The position numbers and the translations under genes were made by a program. The notes beneath the pieces are model-generated. The model worked only from the letters and a program-made list of their open reading frames with translations. It did no database searches and was not told the DNA's origin. DNA of 19,671 nt from Deltaproteobacteria bacterium. Lineage in GTDB: Bacteria; Desulfobacterota; Desulfobaccia; Desulfobaccales; Desulfobaccaceae. Within the stretch, counting starts at the first letter, position 1. The number at the start of each line of letters is the position of its first letter. The stretch is taken from positions 1 through 19,671 of the forward strand of contig VGSX01000033.1 of NCBI GenBank assembly GCA_016874895.1. Reading direction: 5' to 3'. Of the stretch, positions 6,843-14,874 are shown in pieces.

Positions 6843-8411
6843 TTAAGTCACGGTTTCGGTAAAGACTCGTTTATCATAGAAATGTATGACCACGGCCCCG
6901 ATCATGATCGTGTCGCCATTTTTCAGGGGCGCCTTCTCGGCGATGGTCACTTCGTTCAATCTGGTACCGCTAAAACTGCCCAAATCCTGGAGTTGATAAC
7001 GTTGGGTGTCCGGATCAAAAAAGATGACTGCATGGCCGGTGCGCTGTCCATCCGGTCTCGAAATAGTCTTGTCGGAGAGCAACAGATAGAGACGTGCGTG
7101 GGAATAATGCTCCTTGATTTCCTCATCATACCTTGTAATGATGATCTCCGGGTAATCGCGGTTATTTTTAAAATCGATCAGAGCAAAAAAGAGGGGAAGA
7201 GGTGGCACATCAATCCGCAAGCCTACTTCACCGGGAGCGGTGAGGGCCTGGGTGTCTTTGTTGACCGCGCCCATCCCTCCCATCGGGTTCAGAGGATGAG
7301 ATTTCCCCCGGATCATAAAGCTGACCAAGGAGGTTTCACTCTTCTCCTGGGGAGGAGTCGGGGGACGGCGGCGCACTATTATCCATACCAGCGCTGCCAC
7401 CAGGACTACTCCAACCAGGGCCAGAATCACCCATGGCAAAATGCTCTCCTGGGGCGGCAGCGGAGGCGTCGACGTTGGCTGTGGTGGCTGCGGCGGCGGT
7501 GGCGGCTCAGGAGCCAAAGGTTCGGCTCGTACGTGCAGAAATCGCCTTTTGGCGGATATATCCTGGCCCCGGTAATTGAGCGTCACCGTGCTGTGGTAGG
7601 AGCCAGCCGGGCGATCGAAGGGGAAACGGAGGAGATATTGGTTTTTTAACTGATCCATCACCTGGTTATATAATGTGGAGAGTTCTTCTGCGGTGGGGGT
7701 AAATTGGAAATAGCCGCCACTGGCGCCCGCCACCCTTTTTAAATAGTCCACTTGGGCCTGGGCTCCAAAACCAACGGTATAGATGGGGATCTGGGTCCCC
7801 TTAATTCTTCCCAACACATCGGTTTCCGTGCGTGGACTTCCCTCATCCTTGCCATCAGTGAGGAGAATCACTACAGCCCTGGAAGTCGGGGCTTTGGCTG
7901 ACTGCTCCAGGGCGTCATACGTTGCCTGGTAGAGCCAGGTCCATTGCTCCGTAGCGTTCAGTTGGTTGAGGTGTTCCCGAACTTCGTGTTTTTTGGTGAA
8001 AGAAGTAACAAGCCTGACGCTGCTGCCAAAAACCATCAGGGCCACGTAATCTTCTTTTTCCAACTGATCCAAAAAGGTATTAGCCGCCTTCTTGGCTTCG
8101 ATTATGGGAGTCCCTTTCATGCTGCCGCTGACGTCTATGGCCAAAACCACGGACATGGGACTTTTGCTGCTGGTGATGGGCTCTATCGAAAAGTCCTTAA
8201 TTTCTTGACCTTCCACCGTCAGAGAGAAATTAGCCTGGCTCAATCCCTTGATGGGATTCCCTTCCTTGTCCAGAACGGCCAGGACAATGTCAATTTTGTC
8301 TCCAGGCTTGGAAATGGCATCTAAAAGATTAAGGGAACCGGGTTCCTGGGCCCAGACGATGCCGCAGAGAGCCAGGAGCACTAGAAATAAACCGAAAAAA
8401 ATTTTTCCCAT
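6843..8411 (-). CDS. Exported vWA-TM-FHA-like receptor protein
   Basis: 522 residues, with AGGAGG about 10 bases before ATG 8411. A signal peptide (1-21, ending VWA) is followed by a small beta domain (about 38-80, VLDKEGNPIKGLSQANFSLT) of the kind found before vWA in VWFA-related proteins. The vWA domain (about 85-265) has a complete MIDAS (D93-x-S95-x-S97, a threonine near T158, and D186 in LLTDGKD), so it should bind a divalent metal and a protein ligand. A proline-rich stretch (299-320), TM (324-346) and basic stop-transfer RRR follow, then an FHA-like C-terminus (about 425-513, LQDLGSFSGTRLN). The predicted topology puts vWA outside and FHA inside. The FHA-like part lacks GR and the SxxH serine, and S481 replaces the usual Asn, so phosphopeptide binding is doubtful. 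It heads the left operon, five bases before an FHA gene. Confidence 0.9.
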   Translation of the reverse strand: MGKIFFGLFLVLLALCGIVWAQEPGSLNLLDAISKPGDKIDIVLAVLDKEGNPIKGLSQANFSLTVEGQEIKDFSIEPITSSKSPMSVVLAIDVSGSMKGTPIIEAKKAANTFLDQLEKEDYVALMVFGSSVRLVTSFTKKHEVREHLNQLNATEQWTWLYQATYDALEQSAKAPTSRAVVILLTDGKDEGSPRTETDVLGRIKGTQIPIYTVGFGAQAQVDYLKRVAGASGGYFQFTPTAEELSTLYNQVMDQLKNQYLLRFPFDRPAGSYHSTVTLNYRGQDISAKRRFLHVRAEPLAPEPPPPPQPPQPTSTPPLPPQESILPWVILALVGVVLVAALVWIIVRRRPPTPPQEKSETSLVSFMIRGKSHPLNPMGGMGAVNKDTQALTAPGEVGLRIDVPPLPLFFALIDFKNNRDYPEIIITRYDEEIKEHYSHARLYLLLSDKTISRPDGQRTGHAVIFFDPDTQRYQLQDLGSFSGTRLNEVTIAEKAPLKNGDTIMIGAVVIHFYDKRVFTETVT

Positions 8412-8440
8412 GGATGACCTTCCTCCTGAAGTTAAACCTC

Positions 8441-8456
8441 TGCCAAAATCATGCCA
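8441..8456 (-). promoter_or_regulatory. Sigma-54 (-24/-12) promoter candidate
   Basis: On the minus strand TGGCATGATTTTGGCA matches the TGGCAYR-N4-TTGCW consensus at all positions except one T in the -12 box. The GG and GC pairs are exactly 12 bases apart, as required. Transcription would begin near 8430, leaving a 19-base leader that contains AGGAGGA before the vWA gene. It would make the left block (vWA onward) depend on an activator ATPase encoded elsewhere. The match is by eye only. Confidence 0.55.
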
Positions 8457-8523
8457 TATTAAGGTGTGGTTATGTAATTGAAATAAATAATTAATGTCAG
8501 CAGGTTATCGATTGAGTCGTTGA

Positions 8524-8535
8524 TCCAGGCCTGGA
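8524..8535. promoter_or_regulatory. 12 bp perfect palindrome upstream of the sigma-54-like promoter
   Basis: TCCAGGCCTGGA is a perfect palindrome. It lies about 95-105 bases upstream of the predicted start site near 8430, a distance typical of enhancer-binding-protein sites for sigma-54 promoters. A single copy cannot establish binding. The rest of the 8412-8625 spacer is AT-rich on its promoter side and shows no convincing gene. Confidence 0.25.
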
Positions 8536-8625
8536 GGCTCACCAATTTTTGGAGAACTGCCTCTAAATATTTCATCCCAACTCATGACGACCGGCTAAGG
8601 CAAGGAGCCGACTCTGCGGCCGCCG

Positions 8626-10344
8626 TTAATCAAAGGCCGGCGGCAGGGCTGACTGTCCTGGCGGCGGCCCCCGCTCCTCCAACCCTCCTGCCGGCCTCGA
8701 CGGCCTGATTTTCTTTTTCACAGCCGTGGGGGGCTTTTCTCTGATGCTCAGGTCATGGGAGATTATCTGTCCGGCATATCCCGCCGCGCCGACAAGTTGC
8801 ATGACTCTGTTCTTTTCCATCTGATTCTGAACCCGGCCGGAAACCATGATCTGTTTTTGCGGGTTGGTGGAGACCTGAATATGGGCAAACCCATGCTGCT
8901 CCAGTTTAGTCTGGATGGCCTGACGCCAGTGTGCCTCATTGGGTGCGTCGGATGGCGGGCTTTTAAGGGTCCTTGGTGTCGCTGCAGCAGGTTCCACAGG
9001 GGTGGTGGTCAGTGGCGGTCCGGTTGCCTCACCGCCTCCTTCAGTTTTTGGGTTCTCTGGTATTAGGTTCGCCTGGTCTGCTGCCGGTCCTGTCGACGCG
9101 GCTGCCTTGGGAGCAGGAGAAGAGTTCGTCATCTGTCCTGACCTAAGCGGATCACCCGGTTGCACCGCCGAATCAGCCGGCGCCCCTTCCCCAGTCTTGC
9201 CAGAAGGTGCTGCCAGATTGGGGCGGGATGCCGGTTCAGGAAGAACTGTTGAGGGTGGTGGGGATGACGGTGCGGGGATGGCGGCGGACCGTGGCGCCGA
9301 TAGGCGGCCGGCGCCCTGGAAGGCCAGGTAAAATAGAGGAATAACTATCACGATTACCAGGGCAATGGATATCCAGGGCAAAATCGAGGCTCCAACGAGA
9401 CGCCGGGAGGGCGTGTCAACCGGCGAAGGCGCCTTCCCTCCCCGTATCTGAGGGGGTGTGGCCTCAGAAAAAAGTCGGGTACCCTTGTCTTCGAGGACCT
9501 TGAAGAGACGGGGCGCGTCAGTCGCTTGGCCAATTGCGGCATCCAGGGCCAGGCGAAACTCCTGGGCGCTTTGAAACCGGTTCTCCAGGGTTTTTGCCAG
9601 GGCCTTATGGATCACTCGCTCCAGGGCGAGGGGGATATCTTCATAACTTGAAGCAGGCAGGACTGGTGGCGCCTCGTTGACCTGGGCCACCCTGATTTCA
9701 TAGTCGCTGCGGCCTTCAAAAGGCAGTCGCCCGGTGAGCATTTCAAAAAGAGTGATTCCTAAAGCGTAGATATCGGTGCGGTGGTCCGACTGGCGTCCTA
9801 AAATCTGCTCCGGGGCCATATAATGAGGAGAACCCATAATATGTCCGGTTTTGGTGAAGCGGCAACTCTCCTCAATATTCAAGGCAATGCCAAAATCCAT
9901 GACCTTAACGACGCCCTCGGCGGTCAGGCCGATATTGCTGGGCTTGATATCGCGGTGGACGATCCCCTTGCTGTGGGCGTATTCAATGGCGCTCAGAACT
10001 TTTCCAAATATTTCCAGAGATTCTCCTACGGACAACCGCCCGAGACGCTGCAGACGTTTTTCCAGGGTTTCCCCGTCCACATACTCCAACACCAAAAATG
10101 CCTGTTCCTCTGTTTCCTGAAAGGCATACACCATGGTAATGTTGGAATGGCTCAGACGGGCCTGATTGCGAGCCTCAGAGCGGAAGCGGTGCATGATTTC
10201 CTGGTCCTGGACTAGCAAGGGGGCGAGAAACTTTATAGCCACCCGCCGACTCAGGGACAGGTCTTCAGCCATATACACCACCCCCATGCCTCCCCAACCG
10301 ATCTTCTCAATGAGACGGTAATGTTTCAGATCTCCAATTTTCAT
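8626..10344 (-). CDS. Transmembrane Ser/Thr protein kinase with BON-like periplasmic domain (kinase 2)
   Basis: 572 residues. The ATG overlaps the TPR stop (ATGA) and has only a weak ribosome site, which fits coupled translation. Kinase motifs are complete: glycine loop GWGGMG (16-21, a tryptophan at the variable position), AIK K38, E57, HRDIKPSN (D132, K134, N137), DFG 150-152 and APE 177-179. A TM follows (about 321-342), then a very long Pro/Ala/Ser-rich segment (about 350-468), a BON-like domain (about 471-534, HIQVSTNPQKQIMVSGRVQN) and a basic proline-rich tail. The layout and many residues match kinase 1, so the two are paralogues with different linker lengths. BON domains are known for binding membranes or peptidoglycan-associated partners. 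It is the last gene before a 214 bp spacer; no clear terminator with a T-tract follows, only a short CGGCT/AGCCG stem. Confidence 0.93.
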   Translation of the reverse strand: MKIGDLKHYRLIEKIGWGGMGVVYMAEDLSLSRRVAIKFLAPLLVQDQEIMHRFRSEARNQARLSHSNITMVYAFQETEEQAFLVLEYVDGETLEKRLQRLGRLSVGESLEIFGKVLSAIEYAHSKGIVHRDIKPSNIGLTAEGVVKVMDFGIALNIEESCRFTKTGHIMGSPHYMAPEQILGRQSDHRTDIYALGITLFEMLTGRLPFEGRSDYEIRVAQVNEAPPVLPASSYEDIPLALERVIHKALAKTLENRFQSAQEFRLALDAAIGQATDAPRLFKVLEDKGTRLFSEATPPQIRGGKAPSPVDTPSRRLVGASILPWISIALVIVIVIPLFYLAFQGAGRLSAPRSAAIPAPSSPPPSTVLPEPASRPNLAAPSGKTGEGAPADSAVQPGDPLRSGQMTNSSPAPKAAASTGPAADQANLIPENPKTEGGGEATGPPLTTTPVEPAAATPRTLKSPPSDAPNEAHWRQAIQTKLEQHGFAHIQVSTNPQKQIMVSGRVQNQMEKNRVMQLVGAAGYAGQIISHDLSIREKPPTAVKKKIRPSRPAGGLEERGPPPGQSALPPAFD

Positions 10345-12431
10345 AGGGCGCCGATTTTTCTCCTGGCTTCCTCAATCTGCTCGTGCAGGTCAGGGGAGGC
10401 ATGTTGCAGAAACTCCTGGTAGGCTTCTATAGCCTCACTTCGCCGGCCGGTTTTTTCCAACGCTACGGCCCGGTGGTAATTGGCAATGGCCATTTTGGGG
10501 TTGAGCTCAACCGCTATGGTAAAATCGGCCAGAGCCCGATCATATCGTCTTTTGCCGGCATAGGCGAGGCCCCGGTTCACATAGACTCGCGCATCGTGCG
10601 GGTCAAACTCCTGTGCTTTGTCCAAGTCCGCAAGGGCCTGGTCGTAATTTCCCATGACAAGGTTCAGAGAACCCCGATTATAATACGCCTTGGCATACAA
10701 CGGGTTGATTGCCAGGGCCCGGTTGTATTCAATGAGGGCTAGTTCAGTCTGGTTCATCTGACTGTAGACGCTGCCTCGATTGTTGTAGGCCTCCGCATAG
10801 CTGGGGTCTATGCCCAGAGCCGAGCCGAGGTCGGATAGGGCTAATTGATATTGCCCTTTTCGGGCCTGCAATACCCCCCGCTCGCCAAATGCTCGAGAAA
10901 AGCGAGGATTAAGCTGTAAAGCCGAGGTTAAGTTGGAGATGGCATCTTCCGTCTTGCCCTGTTTGGCGAGGATAAGCCCCCTCAGGAAATACGGTATAGC
11001 GTCTTTAGGATTGACCGCTACGGCCTGATTGAACTCAGTCAAGGCTTGTTCAAGCTGTCCCTTTTCTAAACAGGCAAGTCCTTTGTTAATTTGAGGGGAA
11101 TCCGGACGCTGAATTCTCTTAAGGGTTTCGGCCACTTTGAGAAAAAGGTCCATTTCGCCTCCTTCCCGGGCAACCTGCACCTTCTTCACGGTCACTTCTT
11201 CCGCTTTGCTAAAATCAGCTCTGGCTAAGTCATTCCGGCCCATTTTGGAGTAAGCAATCCCCCGTAACCGGTAAACCTCGGAGTTTTGAGGACTCAATTC
11301 CAACGCCCGATTGTAATCGGCAATGGCCTTTTCAAATTGTTTTAGCCGGGAATAGCTCATGCCGCGATTATAGAATACCTCGACTCGCCTCGGCTCCCGG
11401 AGCAGGACCTGATTAAAGTCGGCTATGGCCCGGTCTTCCTTACCCTGAAGAGCATAAATCAAGCCACGGTTAAAGTAGGCCTCAGTAAAATCAGGGTTGT
11501 CGGCCAAGACTTGGTTAAAGGCAGCAATGGCCAGGTCATGCTGCCCACTGAAAAAGTATTCCACTCCCTGATTGAATTGAGGCATATACCTGAGGTCTAG
11601 GGAGGATTTCGCCGTGAGCATGGGACTCGAATCACGGCTGCTCCTGGCCGCTGTTGCCATCTCCGGCTGTTTAGGTAAAACCGGCGCCGGGGCGGGAGGG
11701 GGCAAAGTGGAGTATTCTTTCCCTTCCTTGGTTGTTAGCGGATCAGGCCTGGGATGGTCGGATTTCCCCATCTTGGCAGTGGCCATATCCCTGGCCTGGT
11801 AGATCTCGGGACTGTTAGGGGAAATTTCCAAAGCCTTGTTGAAATCGGAAATGGCTCGGCTAAATTGTTCCAGACGGGTCAGAGCCGCACCCCGCTGATA
11901 GTAGATATCTGCTCGCAACGGTTCAAATTGTAAAGCCCGAGTAAAATCGGCCACTGCCGCTGTGTCCTGTTTTTTCAAAGCAAACACCAGGCCTCGATTG
12001 AAATAGGCCTCGGCGAATTCCGGATCGATGGCCAAAGCCTCATTAAACCGGGCTATGGCTTGGTCGTAGAGCCCGGCAAAGAAATGATCCACCCCCAGAT
12101 TGTAAAGTTTTTGTAATTCCCTTTCCTGAGCCGAACCCAGGCGCCCTCTGGGTCTTCTGATAAAAGGATCTTCACGCCGCGGTTCGGGGGCGGGATCAGC
12201 TTGCGCCAGTAAAAAACTTTTCTGGGAGGGGCTGGCCGTCGTCAGGCTGAAGCCCTGATCGTCTGGCCTGGAAGAGATGGCGTGTGTAATTTGCCGTTCC
12301 ACCTCTCCCTTGGGGCCGAGTTGCAGTAGTACTGGTGCAGACTCAACCATACCTGCAGTCAAGGTCAAAGAGACGAACGTCAGATTTACCAGCACTGACC
12401 ATAGGACGGTTTTTCTTATTAGGTTATTCAT
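10341..12431 (-). CDS. Exported multi-TPR protein (about 14 TPR units)
   Basis: 696 residues from ATG 12431, preceded by a GGGGGG ribosome site. An upstream start at 12584 would add 51 basic residues that overlap the lipoprotein gene and hide the signal peptide, so it was not used. A signal peptide covers about residues 1-32 (hydrophobic core after IRK, likely cleavage after VESA). TPR units lie at about 109-229, 285-405 and 447-691. The first two blocks are clearly copies of one another, joined by a proline-rich linker, while the third has about seven near-consensus units (AYYNRG, YAKAYYNRG and similar). Known: TPR arrays are scaffolds for protein complexes. It overlaps the start of kinase 2 by ATGA, so the two are translationally coupled and probably made together. 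A periplasmic scaffold for the kinases' BON-like domains is a reasonable guess only. Confidence 0.88.
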   Translation of the reverse strand: MNNLIRKTVLWSVLVNLTFVSLTLTAGMVESAPVLLQLGPKGEVERQITHAISSRPDDQGFSLTTASPSQKSFLLAQADPAPEPRREDPFIRRPRGRLGSAQERELQKLYNLGVDHFFAGLYDQAIARFNEALAIDPEFAEAYFNRGLVFALKKQDTAAVADFTRALQFEPLRADIYYQRGAALTRLEQFSRAISDFNKALEISPNSPEIYQARDMATAKMGKSDHPRPDPLTTKEGKEYSTLPPPAPAPVLPKQPEMATAARSSRDSSPMLTAKSSLDLRYMPQFNQGVEYFFSGQHDLAIAAFNQVLADNPDFTEAYFNRGLIYALQGKEDRAIADFNQVLLREPRRVEVFYNRGMSYSRLKQFEKAIADYNRALELSPQNSEVYRLRGIAYSKMGRNDLARADFSKAEEVTVKKVQVAREGGEMDLFLKVAETLKRIQRPDSPQINKGLACLEKGQLEQALTEFNQAVAVNPKDAIPYFLRGLILAKQGKTEDAISNLTSALQLNPRFSRAFGERGVLQARKGQYQLALSDLGSALGIDPSYAEAYNNRGSVYSQMNQTELALIEYNRALAINPLYAKAYYNRGSLNLVMGNYDQALADLDKAQEFDPHDARVYVNRGLAYAGKRRYDRALADFTIAVELNPKMAIANYHRAVALEKTGRRSEAIEAYQEFLQHASPDLHEQIEEARRKIGAL

Positions 12432-12459
12432 AGTTATCCCCCCGCTTAGCCAGTTAGTT

Positions 12460-13278
12460 TTAGGTTGTGTTATCTGTTGCGGCATGCACAGGGTTCGTGG
12501 CGTCATGGTGCTGAGCCGTAGGCAGATACGGCGGAGGCGCCTTGGCCTCGGGTTGCTCAGGTTGTTCCGGAGAGCCCGGCGCACCTGGCGGTTTAGCTTT
12601 TTGGGCTACGGTAAACTCACAGACTTTTTGATCGGCAGCGTTGGCCGTCTTGACCTGGGTCATTAATTTGTACCGTCCATTGGGAGCATTAGCCGGGATT
12701 TTCAGGGGCACTGCCATGGCATAGGTGCCACTCGTTTTTTCGCCTCTGTGGACGAAAGGCTTTCCACAGACTTTATCCTGCGCCATGACAACCTGGGAAA
12801 TTTCCACGGGCACCGGTTCATCATTGCCGGTCAAGACACTGAAGGTAGAATTGAGATAGACGCTGCCGCCCTGCTCGACGTTTTCGGGCTTGACTTCGAC
12901 AGTTTCCATGAATACTTTCTCCCCCTGTTCGGCCTGATACTGGTGATAGGCTTCTGCAGCCTGTCTGTCCCGATACTGCTTTTCCTCATGTTTCCCATAG
13001 AGGTAGCCCGCAATGGCCCCAGTCACTAAGCCGGAGGCGGCGCCCGCTAACGCCCCTCGAGCCACATTGGTGGCAGCGCTGCCGCCTGGAATCAGACCTA
13101 CCAAGGCTCCGGCGGCCGCCCCGCCGATGGCTCCCAGGATTGCCCCCGCAACGGACCGCTTGGCTGGTGAGGGAGCATCGGATTGAGAACTTTCGGGTTT
13201 GGGGGTGGTGGCGCATCCACCGAGAAAGTTGCAGAAAACAATTAATGTCACTACAGTCATCATCTTGCGAATCATCAT
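12460..13278 (-). CDS. Glycine-zipper lipoprotein
   Basis: 272 residues. Start at the first of two tandem ATGs (13278), with GGAGG about 6 bases upstream. The N-terminus is a lipoprotein signal ending in the lipobox LGGC, with acylated C22. Residues 41-95 form a glycine zipper (repeated small residues such as GAILGAIGGAAAGALVG), a motif known from outer-membrane lipoproteins and pore-like or membrane-inserting helices. Residues 122-226 look like one beta-rich domain with two cysteines (C171, C220) that could pair as a disulfide, followed by a proline-rich tail with histidines. Its position between a kinase and an exported TPR protein suggests an envelope partner of the kinases' periplasmic domains. 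I do not recognise a named family for the C-terminal domain, and the function is unknown. Confidence 0.82.
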   Translation of the reverse strand: MMIRKMMTVVTLIVFCNFLGGCATTPKPESSQSDAPSPAKRSVAGAILGAIGGAAAGALVGLIPGGSAATNVARGALAGAASGLVTGAIAGYLYGKHEEKQYRDRQAAEAYHQYQAEQGEKVFMETVEVKPENVEQGGSVYLNSTFSVLTGNDEPVPVEISQVVMAQDKVCGKPFVHRGEKTSGTYAMAVPLKIPANAPNGRYKLMTQVKTANAADQKVCEFTVAQKAKPPGAPGSPEQPEQPEAKAPPPYLPTAQHHDATNPVHAATDNTT

Positions 13279-13304
13279 TCTTTTCCTCCCTAGGTGGTTT
13301 TGGT

Positions 13305-14792
13305 CTAACGGATTTTAGTTACTGTGGGCTTGCCGAAACCGAAGCGGATATCTTCCGGCGGCGCCATCGGTAACGTGGGAGACACCACTGTTCGCCTCGA
13401 CTCTGGCAACAGATCTTCAGGTGGCGCCTTGGGCAATGCGGTCCTGGCCAAAGCCTGTCGAATCTTCAAGTCCTTGAATTCCAACCACTGTGTGGGGCAA
13501 TGAACCGTGGCCAACCGCATCACCTGGTTTTTTTCCTTCAATGACCGTACCTGCCCGATAACGCTGATCTGCGGAGCTACCCCCTCAACTTTTAAGTGTC
13601 CAAAACCGTGCTCCTTTAAAGTTCGGCATAGTGCTTCTCTCGGATCGGCTGGCGATGGAACCGGAGCCGGATCGGTTTTATGGGGGACGTTAGTCACAGG
13701 TGAGGACGGTTGTAGTGAAGCGAGAGCTGCCGGCTGAGGCTCCGGCCCGGCGGGAAGGGGCACCCTTGATGGCGGGCTGCCCCCCGAACCTGTCTGGTCT
13801 CCCTGATAAAACATTTTTTTAAAATATAATGGGGCCTCCAAGAGGATCGCCCCTAAAGTGAAAATGATTAGCGCGACCGGGGCGAGGGGCCAGGTGAGTA
13901 CCCGTTTTTGCCGTCGGGGGAAACTTGGGGAAGTTGCTGCAGAAATGGACGGTGGGAAGGAAGTGGCCTCTGGGGGGCCGTTCAAGGAGGTCTCCAGGGC
14001 CAGAAGAAGTTCCTGGGCGCTCACAAAGCGTTTCCTGGGATCTTTCTCCAGGGCCTTTAAAATCACCCCCTCCAGCTCGGGGTTGATATCCGGACAGCCG
14101 CTCAGACGCGGCGCCATGGGTTTTTTGGTAACGTGAGCCACCCTGATGTCATGATCGGTGGGGCCATCAAACGGAGGGCGGCCGGTGACCATTTCAAACA
14201 GAATAACACCCAGGGCATAGATATCGGTGCTGGGGCTCAGGGGTTCCCCCTTGATCTGTTCCGGTGCCATGTAATGGGGAGTGCCAAGAATTTCAGTGGG
14301 TTGGAACCCTTTATCAGCCCCAACTTGGATAGCGATGCCAAAATCCATGATCTTCACGGTTCCGGTGCGGGTGATGGCGATATTGCCTGGTTTGAGGTCT
14401 CGATGGATGACCCCTTTGGCGTGGGCATATGCAACCGCCTCCAAAACCTGCGGGAAGATCTGCTGCATTTCAGGTCTGGACAATCGGCTAAGGCGCTGGA
14501 GACATTTTTCGAGAGTTTCTCCTTCGAGGTATTCCATGACCAGAAAGATCTGACCGGCCTTTTCCTCGAAAGAATAGAGGGTGGTAATGTTGGGGTGGGT
14601 CAGTTGAGCCTGATTGCGGGCTTCCACCATGAACCGTTTTTTGAATTCGGGGTCTTGGGTTAAATGAGGATGAAGAACCTTTATGGCCACCAACCTGTGC
14701 AACACCAGGTCATCGGCCAAATAGACCACTCCCATGCCTCCCCGTCCCAATTCCCGCAAAACTCTGTAATTTCCAAGACAGAAAGGTTCCAT
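13305..14792 (-). CDS. Transmembrane Ser/Thr protein kinase with BON-like periplasmic domain (kinase 1)
   Basis: 495 residues from ATG 14792, with AGGAG about 9 bases upstream; a longer version from TTG 14852 adds 20 residues with no ribosome site and is less likely. A complete Hanks-type kinase is visible: glycine loop GRGGMG (16-21), VAIK lysine K38, helix C E57, HRDLKPGN (D132, K134, N137), DFG 150-152 and APE 176-178. Activation-loop threonines (T166, T171) are possible autophosphorylation sites. After the kinase come a linker, one TM (about 300-320), a proline-rich stretch and a BON-like domain (about 383-446, GHLKVEGVAPQISVIGQVRS), then a second proline-rich tail. Expected topology is cytoplasmic kinase with periplasmic BON. 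It is a paralogue of the kinase at 8626-10344. With that kinase and the PP2C at 5396 it forms a phosphorylation cycle, and the FHA-Clp encoded immediately upstream is an obvious reader (inference). Confidence 0.93.
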   Translation of the reverse strand: MEPFCLGNYRVLRELGRGGMGVVYLADDLVLHRLVAIKVLHPHLTQDPEFKKRFMVEARNQAQLTHPNITTLYSFEEKAGQIFLVMEYLEGETLEKCLQRLSRLSRPEMQQIFPQVLEAVAYAHAKGVIHRDLKPGNIAITRTGTVKIMDFGIAIQVGADKGFQPTEILGTPHYMAPEQIKGEPLSPSTDIYALGVILFEMVTGRPPFDGPTDHDIRVAHVTKKPMAPRLSGCPDINPELEGVILKALEKDPRKRFVSAQELLLALETSLNGPPEATSFPPSISAATSPSFPRRQKRVLTWPLAPVALIIFTLGAILLEAPLYFKKMFYQGDQTGSGGSPPSRVPLPAGPEPQPAALASLQPSSPVTNVPHKTDPAPVPSPADPREALCRTLKEHGFGHLKVEGVAPQISVIGQVRSLKEKNQVMRLATVHCPTQWLEFKDLKIRQALARTALPKAPPEDLLPESRRTVVSPTLPMAPPEDIRFGFGKPTVTKIR

Positions 14793-14832
14793 GGGGCCAC
14801 ACTCCTGTGAGAGGGGTCGGTGTAGAGACCAT

Positions 14833-14860
14833 CTTTTAGGAGTAATAATCAATCATTCAA
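14833..14860 (-). promoter_or_regulatory. Possible sigma-70-type promoter before kinase 1
   Basis: In the 82 bp gap after the Clp gene, read on the minus strand, TTGAAT (14855-14860) and TAAAAG (14833-14838) are separated by 16 bases. This is one of the few AT-rich gaps inside the right block, so an internal promoter would make sense. The -10 box is poor and the call is weak. Confidence 0.22.
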
Positions 14861-14874
14861 GATAGTAGCCTGCA

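Noticed and set aside
8505..8585. 26-codon ORF on the minus strand in the 214 bp spacer
   Set aside because: No ribosome site precedes it and its composition is unremarkable. It lies within a likely regulatory region.
8576..8625. Rho-independent terminator after kinase 2
   Set aside because: A CGGCT/AGCCG stem exists, but the loop is long and no T-tract follows.
12432..12584. 51-residue N-terminal extension of the TPR protein
   Set aside because: It overlaps the lipoprotein gene, is very basic and would bury a clear signal peptide. A good ribosome site precedes ATG 12431.
13858..14663. Plus-strand ORFs opposite kinase 1
   Set aside because: Their translations are complement shadows of conserved kinase motifs.
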